From NCBI RefSeq assembly GCF_041428715.1, contig NZ_CP155572.1: a stretch of DNA of 64,000 nucleotides. The stretch is one strand, 5' to 3'. The notes under the pieces are model-generated. The model saw only the letters and a program-made list of their open reading frames with translations. It had not been told where the DNA came from and did no database searches. Of the stretch, positions 57,230 through 64,000 are shown one piece after another (the first letter of the stretch is position 1; each line of letters starts with the position of its first letter). Origin of the DNA: Sporomusa malonica (GTDB lineage: Bacteria > Bacillota > Negativicutes > Sporomusales > Sporomusaceae). A program made the position numbers and the translations under genes.

Positions 57230-57696
57230 CTTTATATGATATTAATCTGGATATGCTTAAGCAGCGTGGTATCTGTGGTATAGTATTCGATCTTGACAAT
57301 ACTATCATTCCATGGAATAGCCCGGATCTATGTCCAGATATACATTTCTGGCTTAATCAACTGAGTGGGCAGGGATTTAAAATATGTTTGGTATCCAATA
57401 ATGGAAAAAGAAGAGTCAGACAAATAGCGGCACAGTGCGGTGCGCCTTTTGTCGCCCGCGCGTTAAAACCATCTCGGACAGGCTTTCGTCAAGCAGTGCA
57501 AACCATGGGATTAACTCCGGCTGAGGTGGCTGTAGTCGGCGATCAATTGTTCACTGACATTTTAGGTGGAAATCGCCTAGGACTATTCACCATCTGGGTT
57601 AAGCCATTGGCTTCCCAAGAATTTATCGGCACGAAAATTACCCGTCAGTTGGAAAAACTAGCTATACGCCTGTTAAAGTCTACTGGACGGCTATAG
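57193..57696 (+). CDS. yqeG: YqeG-family HAD phosphatase
   Basis: 167 aa from TTG (GGAGG 6 bases before). HAD subfamily IIIA: FDLDNTIIPWNSPD holds the catalytic DxD, CLVSNNGKRR motif II, GDQLFTDILGGNRLG the final acidic motif. YqeG-like phosphatases include the mitochondrial/plastid PGP phosphatase, so phosphatidylglycerophosphate is a possible substrate. It heads the yqeG-nitrilase-aroE run. Its promoter and first codons are duplicated at 42.9 kb. Confidence 0.9.
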   Translation: MLTLLVPCLAVNTLYDINLDMLKQRGICGIVFDLDNTIIPWNSPDLCPDIHFWLNQLSGQGFKICLVSNNGKRRVRQIAAQCGAPFVARALKPSRTGFRQAVQTMGLTPAEVAVVGDQLFTDILGGNRLGLFTIWVKPLASQEFIGTKITRQLEKLAIRLLKSTGRL

Positions 57697-57707
57697 GAGG
57701 GCTTAGT

Positions 57708-58499
57708 GTGAAAGTAGCAATGGTGCAAATGAACGTAATTGCTGGTGATGTAGCCGGCAATAAAGATAAAGGGCTTACACTCATCAGTCAAGCTGCGCGT
57801 AAAGCCGAGGTAGTGGTATTACCGGAAATTTGGACAATTGGCTATGCACTTAAGAATGTAGCTCAAGCTGCTGAAACTATGGATGGGTCACTTGTGACTC
57901 AGATGGCAGCCATTGCCCGTGATAACGGCGTGAACATCGTTGCTGGTTCCATTCCACTCAAAGTGGATAACCATATCTATAACAGCGCTATTATTATTGA
58001 TCGGCAAGGCACTGTTGTTGCCAGCTATGACAAAGTGCACTTGTTTAGCCTGTATGGTGAGGAACGTTTTTTTGCTCCAGGCACTAGGCTTGGCTTATTT
58101 GCCTTAGGTGATCTTAACGCTGGGGTAGGAATCTGCTATGACCTTCGCTTTCCTGAGCTGTTTCGTTCCCTGGCATTACAGGGGGCTCAAGTTGTATTTG
58201 TACCTGCTGAATGGCCGGCGGCACGAGGTGGTCATTGGCGAACGCTGATCCAAGCCAGAGCCATTGAGAACCATATATATGTCTGCGCAGTAAACTGTGT
58301 CGGAGAGCATAGAGGCGGTCCTTTCTACGGTCATTCACTTCTTGTCGGGCCTGAAGGCGAGGTAGTGGCTGAAGGCAGTGATCAAGAGGCTATTATCTAC
58401 GGTGAGATTGATCTGGCAAGAGTCAGTGAGGCACGCAAAAACATGCCCACTTTCACTGATCGCAGACCTGATATATATTGGAAGGGGCTTAACCAATGA
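57708..58499 (+). CDS. Carbon-nitrogen hydrolase (nitrilase superfamily)
   Basis: 263 aa, GTG start with AGGAGGG upstream. The catalytic Glu is in VVLPEIWTIGY, Lys in YDKVHLFSLYGEERFF and Cys in GVGICYDLRFPELF. It resembles omega-amidase/YafV-type enzymes that hydrolyse alpha-ketoglutaramate and similar amides; the precise substrate is not resolved. Its last four bases overlap aroE (ATGA). Confidence 0.9.
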   Translation: MKVAMVQMNVIAGDVAGNKDKGLTLISQAARKAEVVVLPEIWTIGYALKNVAQAAETMDGSLVTQMAAIARDNGVNIVAGSIPLKVDNHIYNSAIIIDRQGTVVASYDKVHLFSLYGEERFFAPGTRLGLFALGDLNAGVGICYDLRFPELFRSLALQGAQVVFVPAEWPAARGGHWRTLIQARAIENHIYVCAVNCVGEHRGGPFYGHSLLVGPEGEVVAEGSDQEAIIYGEIDLARVSEARKNMPTFTDRRPDIYWKGLNQ

Positions 58500-59347
58500 A
58501 CATAACGGCCAAAACACAAAAAGTCGGTTTGCTGGGCTGGCCGCTCAGTCATTCATTATCACCGGCCATGCATAATGCTGCATTTGCCGCCAGCGGCCTT
58601 GACTTTGTTTACCTGCCGCTGCCTACACCGCCCGAAGCACTGGCACACGCTGTAGCAGGACTTAGAGCATTGGGGTTTGTTGGCGTCAATGTTACTATCC
58701 CGCACAAAGTGACAATCATGGAGTATTTGGATGAAATCGACATTAGCGCTAAGCTAGTGGGGGCGGTTAATACCCTCGTCATTAAAGAAAATCGCCTCAT
58801 TGGTTATAATACCGATGCTAATGGCTACATTAGCTCTCTCCGCTTGGCAGGCGTAGATATTGAGGGGAAGCAGGCCGTTATTTTGGGAGCCGGTGGCGCA
58901 GCTCGGGCGATTGTAGCCGGTTTTATTGGGAACGATATTGCTGCAGTCACTATCGGGGCAAGGGACAAAACTAAGGCAGACGGCATGGCCAGGTTATTTA
59001 CTGGCAATACACCGGTCAGCGGGGTCGCTTGGGACAAGTCGGACTTTGCCAGGGCGCTCTCTCAGGCCGACATTATCGTCAATACTACACCTCTAGGTAT
59101 GTATCCTAATACAGCCAGTCAGCCGCCAGTACCGTGGGAACAATTAAAGCCAGCAGCCGTAGTGTCTGACTTGGTCTATAACCCGCTAAACACTGAGTTT
59201 ATGGCTGAGGCTACACGCAGGGGACATAAGACTATTGGCGGAGCTGGCATGCTGGTCGAGCAGGGCGCGCTTGCGTACAGCCTGTGGACAGGACAGGATG
59301 CTCCGCGAGAGATAATGCAGCAAACGCTAATTATGGGATTAAAATGA
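58496..59347 (+). CDS. aroE: Shikimate dehydrogenase
   Basis: 283 aa. LGWPLSHSLSPAMHNAAF binds shikimate, NVTIPHK holds the catalytic Lys, then GAGGAARAI is the NADP-binding loop and VSDLVYNPLNTEF and GGAGMLVEQGALAY complete the family. It reduces 3-dehydroshikimate in the aromatic pathway, which also uses the AroH encoded at 32.7 kb. Four-base overlap with the nitrilase gene. Confidence 0.95.
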   Translation: MNITAKTQKVGLLGWPLSHSLSPAMHNAAFAASGLDFVYLPLPTPPEALAHAVAGLRALGFVGVNVTIPHKVTIMEYLDEIDISAKLVGAVNTLVIKENRLIGYNTDANGYISSLRLAGVDIEGKQAVILGAGGAARAIVAGFIGNDIAAVTIGARDKTKADGMARLFTGNTPVSGVAWDKSDFARALSQADIIVNTTPLGMYPNTASQPPVPWEQLKPAAVVSDLVYNPLNTEFMAEATRRGHKTIGGAGMLVEQGALAYSLWTGQDAPREIMQQTLIMGLK

Positions 59348-59465
59348 TAATTTACCATAAATTAATATATTATTAAACAAAATATAATCACAATTAAGAA
59401 GGAATTGCTAAATTCTGTGCGAATACAACTACTATATTACCTTGGAAGTTAGCCAGGGATTTTAT

Positions 59466-59538
59466 AAAGGGAAGCAACGAAGCCTGAGGCTGTATTTGGG
59501 CACTTGGTCCAGGCTGAGCAAGTAGTGCAACCGACCGC
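59466..59538 (+). ncRNA. c-di-GMP-II riboswitch before the type IV pilus operon
   Basis: TTTGGGCACTT, a variable stem, then AGTAGTGCAACCGACCGC reproduces the conserved 3' half of the class (GGGCACUU ... UAGUGCAACCGACCG). The upstream GGGAAGCAACGAAGCCTGAGG gives the 5' half. Its last segment GCAACCG (59527-59533) is also the 5' arm of the terminator that follows, so ligand binding should favour read-through. It controls pilB-pilT-pilC-pilA. Confidence 0.92.
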
Positions 59539-59577
59539 AAAATATAATATGTTTTGCTGTGCCGGTTGCTTTTTTTA
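59527..59577 (+). terminator. Riboswitch-controlled terminator
   Basis: GCAACCG (59527-59533) pairs with CGGTTGC (59563-59569), an inner GCAAAA/TTTTGC stem is present, and a T run follows. The 5' arm is shared with the aptamer. Confidence 0.9.
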
Positions 59578-59598
59578 TTATAATAACTGGAGAAAAAC

Positions 59599-61275
59599 AT
59601 GTTAAATAAGCGTAAACGGCTGGGCGATTTACTTATCGAGTCAGAGATCATTACTAAAGAACAACTGGATAAAGCGTTAACCGTTCAGAAGAAGACAGGT
59701 GAGCGACTGGGTAAGGTGCTTATCAATCTTGGCTATGTAACCGAGAGTAGCATGATTCAGGTTCTTGAATTTCATTTAGGTGTGCCGCATGTTGATTTGT
59801 CTACTATGAATATAACAAATGAGGTAGCGGCAACCATATCGGTTTCCCTAGCCGAGCGCTATCAAGTGATTCCTGTATATAAGGATAGCAGCAAACTGAC
59901 TCTGGCTATGGTCGATCCTACCAACTTCTTCGCAATTGATGATGTTCGCATGGTATCTGGCTGTGAGGTTGAACCGGTTATTGCTGCCGAACGCGAAATC
60001 ATGCGGGCCATCAGTCAATATTATGGTGTTAACGAATTGGTGGAAAAAGCGGTTAATCAGTTAAAGCCGGAAGAGCTTGTAACTATGTCTCAACTACAAA
60101 CTGCTGATGACGCTCCGATCATCGGAATTGTGAATTCGCTGTTTAGTCAAGCGGTGCGTGAGCGTGCCAGTGACATCCATCTTGAGCCACAGGACAAAAC
60201 ATTGCGGGTTCGATTCCGTATTGACGGTGTACTCAGGGAAGTGGCCAGGTTCACCCGAGATATCCAGGCTGCTATTGTGTCGCGGATTAAGATTACAGGC
60301 GGCATGGATATCTCCGAAAAACGGTTGCCGCAGGACGGGCGGATAAAAATAACTGAAGCTGGGCGGGAAATTGATATTCGTGTTTCGACTTTACCTACCA
60401 TTCTGGGAGAAAAAGTAGTTATGCGGATTCTTGATAAACAGGCTGTAATATTAGAAGTCGGCAAACTTGGCTTCTCTGCTGATAACTTGCAGTGTTTTCG
60501 TCGCCTATACACCCAATCTTATGGAATGATTTTGGTTACAGGGCCAACTGGTTCAGGAAAAACAACAACCCTTTATTCCACTCTCGGAGAGATAAATACC
60601 ATAGGTAAGAACACTATTACGGTTGAAGATCCTGTAGAGTACAGGCTAGATGGTATTAACCAAGTACAAGTTAATCATAAGGCTGGACTGACATTTGCAT
60701 TAGGACTGAGGTCAATACTTCGCCAGGATCCTAATATTGTTATGGTCGGCGAAATTCGGGATACAGAAACGGCAGACATTGCTATTCGAGCCGCTCTAAC
60801 CGGACATATGGTGCTTAGCACTTTGCATACTAACGATGCTCCCGGGGCAATTACCCGCTTGATTGACATGGGGGTTGAACCATTTCTGGCAGCTTCGTCG
60901 ATATTGGGAGTTTTGGCGCAGCGATTGGTGCGCTGCATATGTCCTGAATGCAAAACTACATATTCCCCGGCGGCTGACTCATTAGAACGACTGTTTCTTG
61001 GTGTCGAACCAAATCAACCCTTAGCTCTGAGTCACGGCGGCGGCTGTGCGGCCTGTGGGTTTACCGGCTACAAAGGCCGCATGGGTATCCATGAGGTCAT
61101 GCCGGTCACTTCAGCTATCCGAGAACTCATTAATCAGCGTGCTTCGGCTGATGAAATAGCGATCGAGGCTAAGAATCAAGGTATGGTTTCTATGCGGCAG
61201 GATGGTATTTATAAGGCTTTGGCCGGCCTTACAACAGTGGAAGAGGTTATGCGGGTGGCCTATACTGGTCTATAG
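59599..61275 (+). CDS. pilB: Type IV pilus assembly ATPase PilB (GspE family)
   Basis: 558 aa. An N-terminal T2SSE_N/MshEN-like domain (RLGDLLIESEIITKEQLDKA) can bind c-di-GMP in some relatives. The C-terminal motor has GPTGSGKTTT (Walker A), VGEIRDTETADIA (Walker B) and GHMVLSTLHTND, with a four-Cys zinc site (CICPEC ... CAACG). It powers pilus extension. TGGAG precedes the ATG. First gene after the c-di-GMP-II switch. Confidence 0.95.
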   Translation: MLNKRKRLGDLLIESEIITKEQLDKALTVQKKTGERLGKVLINLGYVTESSMIQVLEFHLGVPHVDLSTMNITNEVAATISVSLAERYQVIPVYKDSSKLTLAMVDPTNFFAIDDVRMVSGCEVEPVIAAEREIMRAISQYYGVNELVEKAVNQLKPEELVTMSQLQTADDAPIIGIVNSLFSQAVRERASDIHLEPQDKTLRVRFRIDGVLREVARFTRDIQAAIVSRIKITGGMDISEKRLPQDGRIKITEAGREIDIRVSTLPTILGEKVVMRILDKQAVILEVGKLGFSADNLQCFRRLYTQSYGMILVTGPTGSGKTTTLYSTLGEINTIGKNTITVEDPVEYRLDGINQVQVNHKAGLTFALGLRSILRQDPNIVMVGEIRDTETADIAIRAALTGHMVLSTLHTNDAPGAITRLIDMGVEPFLAASSILGVLAQRLVRCICPECKTTYSPAADSLERLFLGVEPNQPLALSHGGGCAACGFTGYKGRMGIHEVMPVTSAIRELINQRASADEIAIEAKNQGMVSMRQDGIYKALAGLTTVEEVMRVAYTGL

Positions 61276-61338
61276 TAATCGTCACAGCTTCAAATTTAAA
61301 ACTAATAATTGCATTATATATTGGAGGATACCGGGATT

Positions 61339-62391
61339 ATGGAAGCACTACTCCGCGCGGCTGTCGAACAACGAGCCTCAGATGTACATATTACGGTTGG
61401 CGTACCGCCGGTATTACGGCTCAATGGCAGTTTAGTCCGTACTGATACAGCGCCCTTAACGGTTCAGGATACCCGGGCCATGCTGGAAGCAATAACCTCA
61501 CCAGAACAGCAGGAAAAATTCTGGCAGGCCGGAGAAATTGATTTTTCCTTTGCTATTCCCGGCTTGAGTCGCTTTCGGGTAAACGCTTTCCGACAGCGTG
61601 GTTCAGCCGCCATTGCTATCAGGGTAGTAAACGAGCGGATAGCAACCCTTGATGAACTTGGTCATCCTGAGATATTGAAGACCTTGGCCCGCATGCCCCG
61701 TGGCTTGGTACTTGTCACCGGCCCGACAGGTAGCGGCAAATCCACGACGCTGGCAGCCATGATTGACCTAGTAAACAATGAACGCGCTAGCCATGTGCTG
61801 ACCCTGGAAGATCCAATAGAGTATCTGCATAAGCACAAAAAATGTATTGTTAATCAACGCGAGATTCATGCTGATAGTAAATCTTTCGCTAATGCGCTGA
61901 GAGCAGCCTTGCGGGAAGACCCTGATGTCATCCTGGTGGGAGAGATGCGTGATGTGGAGACGATCGGCATTGCTGTTACAGCTGCCGAAACCGGTCACTT
62001 GGTATTTGCCACCCTGCACACCTGTGACGCGGCTCAGACCATAGACCGGATTATTGACGTATTTCCGCCACATCAGCAACAACAAATCAGGATTCAATTG
62101 TCACTGACACTGCAAGGTATTGTATCCCAGCAGCTCTTGCCACGCCTTGACGGTAGCGGACGGATTGTGGCGCATGAGGTATTGACAGTTACTCCGGCAG
62201 TGCGTAACCTGATCCGAGAAGGTAAGACCCATCAAATAGCGTCAGTTATTCAGACTGGTGCCAGGTTTGGTATGCAGGCCATGGACTTTTCCCTGCGTGA
62301 CCTGTTCCGGCGCGGGATTATCAGTTATGATGATGCATTGGAACGCTCCATGAATCCCGAAAATTTTATCCGTTTGGCCAACGGCAGCTAA
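61339..62391 (+). CDS. pilT: Pilus retraction ATPase PilT
   Basis: 350 aa. PilT features: N-terminal RASDVHITVGVPPVLRLNG, Walker A GPTGSGKSTT, AIRVVNERI, EDPIEYLH, and the Walker B GEMRDVETI. The start at ATG 61339 (GGAGG 11 bases upstream) is chosen over an in-frame TTG at 61309. It depolymerises pili, providing twitching force. 63 bases after pilB. Confidence 0.95.
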   Translation: MEALLRAAVEQRASDVHITVGVPPVLRLNGSLVRTDTAPLTVQDTRAMLEAITSPEQQEKFWQAGEIDFSFAIPGLSRFRVNAFRQRGSAAIAIRVVNERIATLDELGHPEILKTLARMPRGLVLVTGPTGSGKSTTLAAMIDLVNNERASHVLTLEDPIEYLHKHKKCIVNQREIHADSKSFANALRAALREDPDVILVGEMRDVETIGIAVTAAETGHLVFATLHTCDAAQTIDRIIDVFPPHQQQQIRIQLSLTLQGIVSQQLLPRLDGSGRIVAHEVLTVTPAVRNLIREGKTHQIASVIQTGARFGMQAMDFSLRDLFRRGIISYDDALERSMNPENFIRLANGS

Positions 62392-62408
62392 TGCAAGGAG
62401 ATGACTAA

Positions 62409-63629
62409 GTGGCCAAAACCTATGACTATAAAGCCAAAGACAGAACAGGCCAAGTGCACACTGGCAGTATTTTGGCCGACAGTGAGACAGCAGTAGCCCT
62501 GCATTGCCGGGAAAAAGGCTATTTCGTGCTACAGATCAAAGCGCAAGGCAGGCCCGGCGGAACGCTAGGGGCAATTGCCGATAGCCTCCAAACCGTCAAG
62601 ACTAAGGACTTGGCTATGGTCTGTCGCCAACTGGCCACCATGGTTGATGCCGGCTTATCGCTGATCTCCTGTTTAAGTGTTCTAATTGATCAGACGTCCA
62701 ACTCGCGGATCAAAGCAGCACTACAGAGTGTATATAAGAAAGTAAAAGAAGGCGAGACCTTTTCCCACGCCCTTGCCGAGCACCCGCGGGTATTTCCCAC
62801 GATCATGATTAACATGGTAGAAGCCGGGGAAGTAGGTGGCGTGCTTGACGATGTCTTGAATCGGTTAGCAACTCACTTTGAGAAAGAACACAAATTGAAC
62901 GAGAAGGTTAAATCAGCCATGACTTATCCGGCAGTGGTTATTACTATGGCTGTGTTGTGTGTAGTATTTATTCTTACTTTTGTATTGCCGACCTTTATGA
63001 CCATGTTTGCCGGTATGAAAGTTGAGTTGCCCTGGCCAACCAAGATGTTGTTGGCGTTGAGTGACTTTTTAAAGAATTATTGGTGGCTGGTATTGCTTGA
63101 ATTAAGCTGTATGCTTATCGCCTTAAAAATCGCCTACAACAAGGATAGTACCAGAAAGAAGCTTGACCAACTGATTCTAACACTGCCTATTGCCGGGCCA
63201 TTGACAAGAAAGATCGCCATCGCAAGGTTTAGCCGTACGCTGAGTACTCTGGTGCGCGGTGGTGTCCCGATTATTACCGCGTTGGATGTAGTCAAAAGGA
63301 CCATTGGTAATCTGAGTATGATGGATGCGTTAACGAAAGCTCAAATTAGTGTGCAGGAAGGCGTCGGGCTGGCATCGACATTAGGTTCAAGTAAAATATT
63401 TACCCCGATGGTTATTCATATGGTAGCGATTGGGGAAGAGAGTGGAGCTCTAGACAAGATGCTGGAGAAGGTAGCTGACTTTTATGAGAGTGAGGTTGAT
63501 GATACAGTCAGCCGTTTGAGTAGTATTATGGAGCCGGTTATTGTCGGGATATTAGGAGTGGTGATCGGGTTTATTGTTATTTCGGTGGTATTGCCGCTCT
63601 TTGATGTTATAACAAATATGGGTAGATGA
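62409..63629 (+). CDS. pilC: Type IV pilus inner-membrane platform protein PilC (GspF family)
   Basis: 406 aa, GTG start with AAGGAGATG upstream. Two T2SSF domains (~70-190 and ~275-395) and three membrane helices: VVITMAVLCVVFILTFVLP, WWLVLLELSCMLIALKIAY and VIVGILGVVIGFIVISVVLP. Signatures RQLATMVDAGLSLISCL and FSRTLSTLVRGGVPI. It converts ATPase motion into pilin insertion and removal. Confidence 0.95.
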   Translation: MAKTYDYKAKDRTGQVHTGSILADSETAVALHCREKGYFVLQIKAQGRPGGTLGAIADSLQTVKTKDLAMVCRQLATMVDAGLSLISCLSVLIDQTSNSRIKAALQSVYKKVKEGETFSHALAEHPRVFPTIMINMVEAGEVGGVLDDVLNRLATHFEKEHKLNEKVKSAMTYPAVVITMAVLCVVFILTFVLPTFMTMFAGMKVELPWPTKMLLALSDFLKNYWWLVLLELSCMLIALKIAYNKDSTRKKLDQLILTLPIAGPLTRKIAIARFSRTLSTLVRGGVPIITALDVVKRTIGNLSMMDALTKAQISVQEGVGLASTLGSSKIFTPMVIHMVAIGEESGALDKMLEKVADFYESEVDDTVSRLSSIMEPVIVGILGVVIGFIVISVVLPLFDVITNMGR

Positions 63630-63663
63630 TTATTAGTATGCTTAGGGAAGGGAGGTGAAAGTT

Positions 63664-64000
63664 ATGTTTCAAGACATTAGAAAGAGTATGAAAAATCAGA
63701 GGGGATTCACACTGGTGGAACTTCTTGTAGTAATTTCCATTTTGGGGATTTTGGCAGCTATCGCCGTACCCAAATTTGCTGACTCAACAACGGCAGCAAA
63801 TACAGCAAAGGTAGCAGCTGACCTTCGGACAATTGATAGTGCAGTCGCTATGTTTCAAGCCCAAAATGCATCAGATCCAGCAAGTATTGATGCATTAGTC
63901 ACAGCGGGGCTGCTTGCTTCTCTACCTGTAGCACCCACTTCAGGGCAAGTATTTATTAACACTACGGCGTCCGCCCGTCCTACCACTGCGTATGCACTTG
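63664..64000 (+). CDS. pilA: Type IV major pilin or pilin-like protein PilA (partial, runs off the end)
   Basis: 112 codons visible. Prepilin leader ending NQRG, cleavage before FTLVELLVVISILGILAAIA: Phe+1, Glu+5 and the hydrophobic helix are canonical. The following region is short and Ala/Thr-rich, as in Gram-positive-type and Negativicute pilins. GGGAGGTG precedes the ATG. 34 bases after pilC, so under the same c-di-GMP-II control. No prepilin peptidase gene is within the window. Confidence 0.93.
   Translation, partial: MFQDIRKSMKNQRGFTLVELLVVISILGILAAIAVPKFADSTTAANTAKVAADLRTIDSAVAMFQAQNASDPASIDALVTAGLLASLPVAPTSGQVFINTTASARPTTAYAL

Noticed and set aside
1..64000. CRISPR arrays, tRNA and rRNA genes
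   Set aside because: No regularly spaced direct repeats and no cloverleaf or rRNA-like sequence were noticed. The repeats found are dispersed intergenic elements.

Overview
The window looks like chromosome from a spore-forming anaerobe of the Negativicutes (Sporomusaceae-like: Sporomusa, Pelosinus and relatives). That placement is inferred from the gene mix and was not searched. Sporulation genes (sigK, yyaC, a Spo0E-like peptide) sit beside two [NiFe]-hydrogenase systems, a siroheme-route haem pair (NirJ1/NirJ2), an iron-sulfur serine dehydratase, and a T-box, a c-di-AMP and a c-di-GMP-II riboswitch.

Layout. 1-3.8 kb: end of a sensor kinase, a GlcD/GlcF-type 2-hydroxyacid dehydrogenase pair and a NarL-type response regulator. 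3.9-11.2 kb: six-gene group 4 (Hyf/Hyc-like) membrane hydrogenase operon that runs directly into sdaAB-sdaAA-ridA (serine to pyruvate with 2-aminoacrylate clean-up). 13.3-21.8 kb: lgt, a tlpA-ccdA thiol-redox pair, a CsoR/CstR-like repressor, a phosphoesterase, a SWIM-SNF2 helicase and a class V aminotransferase. 21.9-27.5 kb: T-box-leuS-trxA, then nirJ1-nirJ2. 27.8-32.1 kb: Tat-exported, membrane-anchored uptake hydrogenase (small, large, cytochrome b, protease). 32.1-42.8 kb: a structured leader with a zinc-ribbon gene, aroH, a glycosyltransferase, a c-di-AMP riboswitch with an NlpC/P60 hydrolase, an ABC exporter, a znuA-zur-znuCB zinc-uptake operon, an HD protein, yyaC and sigK. 43-57 kb: an AT-rich accessory block of small, degenerate and phage-like genes with an IS66 remnant and a complete IS3-family element. 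57.2-64 kb: yqeG, a nitrilase-family hydrolase and aroE, then a c-di-GMP-II riboswitch before pilB-pilT-pilC-pilA (type IV pilus; pilA runs off the end).

Most notable. (1) A dispersed ~89-bp intergenic element occurs five times plus a 37-bp internally deleted derivative. It has conserved hairpins, a compensatory base change, and a filled/empty site pair showing that it moves. (2) The 14-kb accessory block lies between two ~140-bp direct repeats that duplicate the yqeG promoter and first codons; the left copy is fused to an IS66 transposase tail. (3) A leader at 32.2-32.34 kb can form two mutually exclusive helices and carries two copies of GCGGGAG, one being the Shine-Dalgarno of the next gene, so it is a candidate uncharacterised translational switch. 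(4) The IS3-family element sits in the loop of a perfect 11-bp hairpin. (5) The group 4 hydrogenase large subunit is encoded without the C-terminal extension that maturation proteases normally remove.

All calls come from reading the sequence and general family knowledge; no database or folding program was run.
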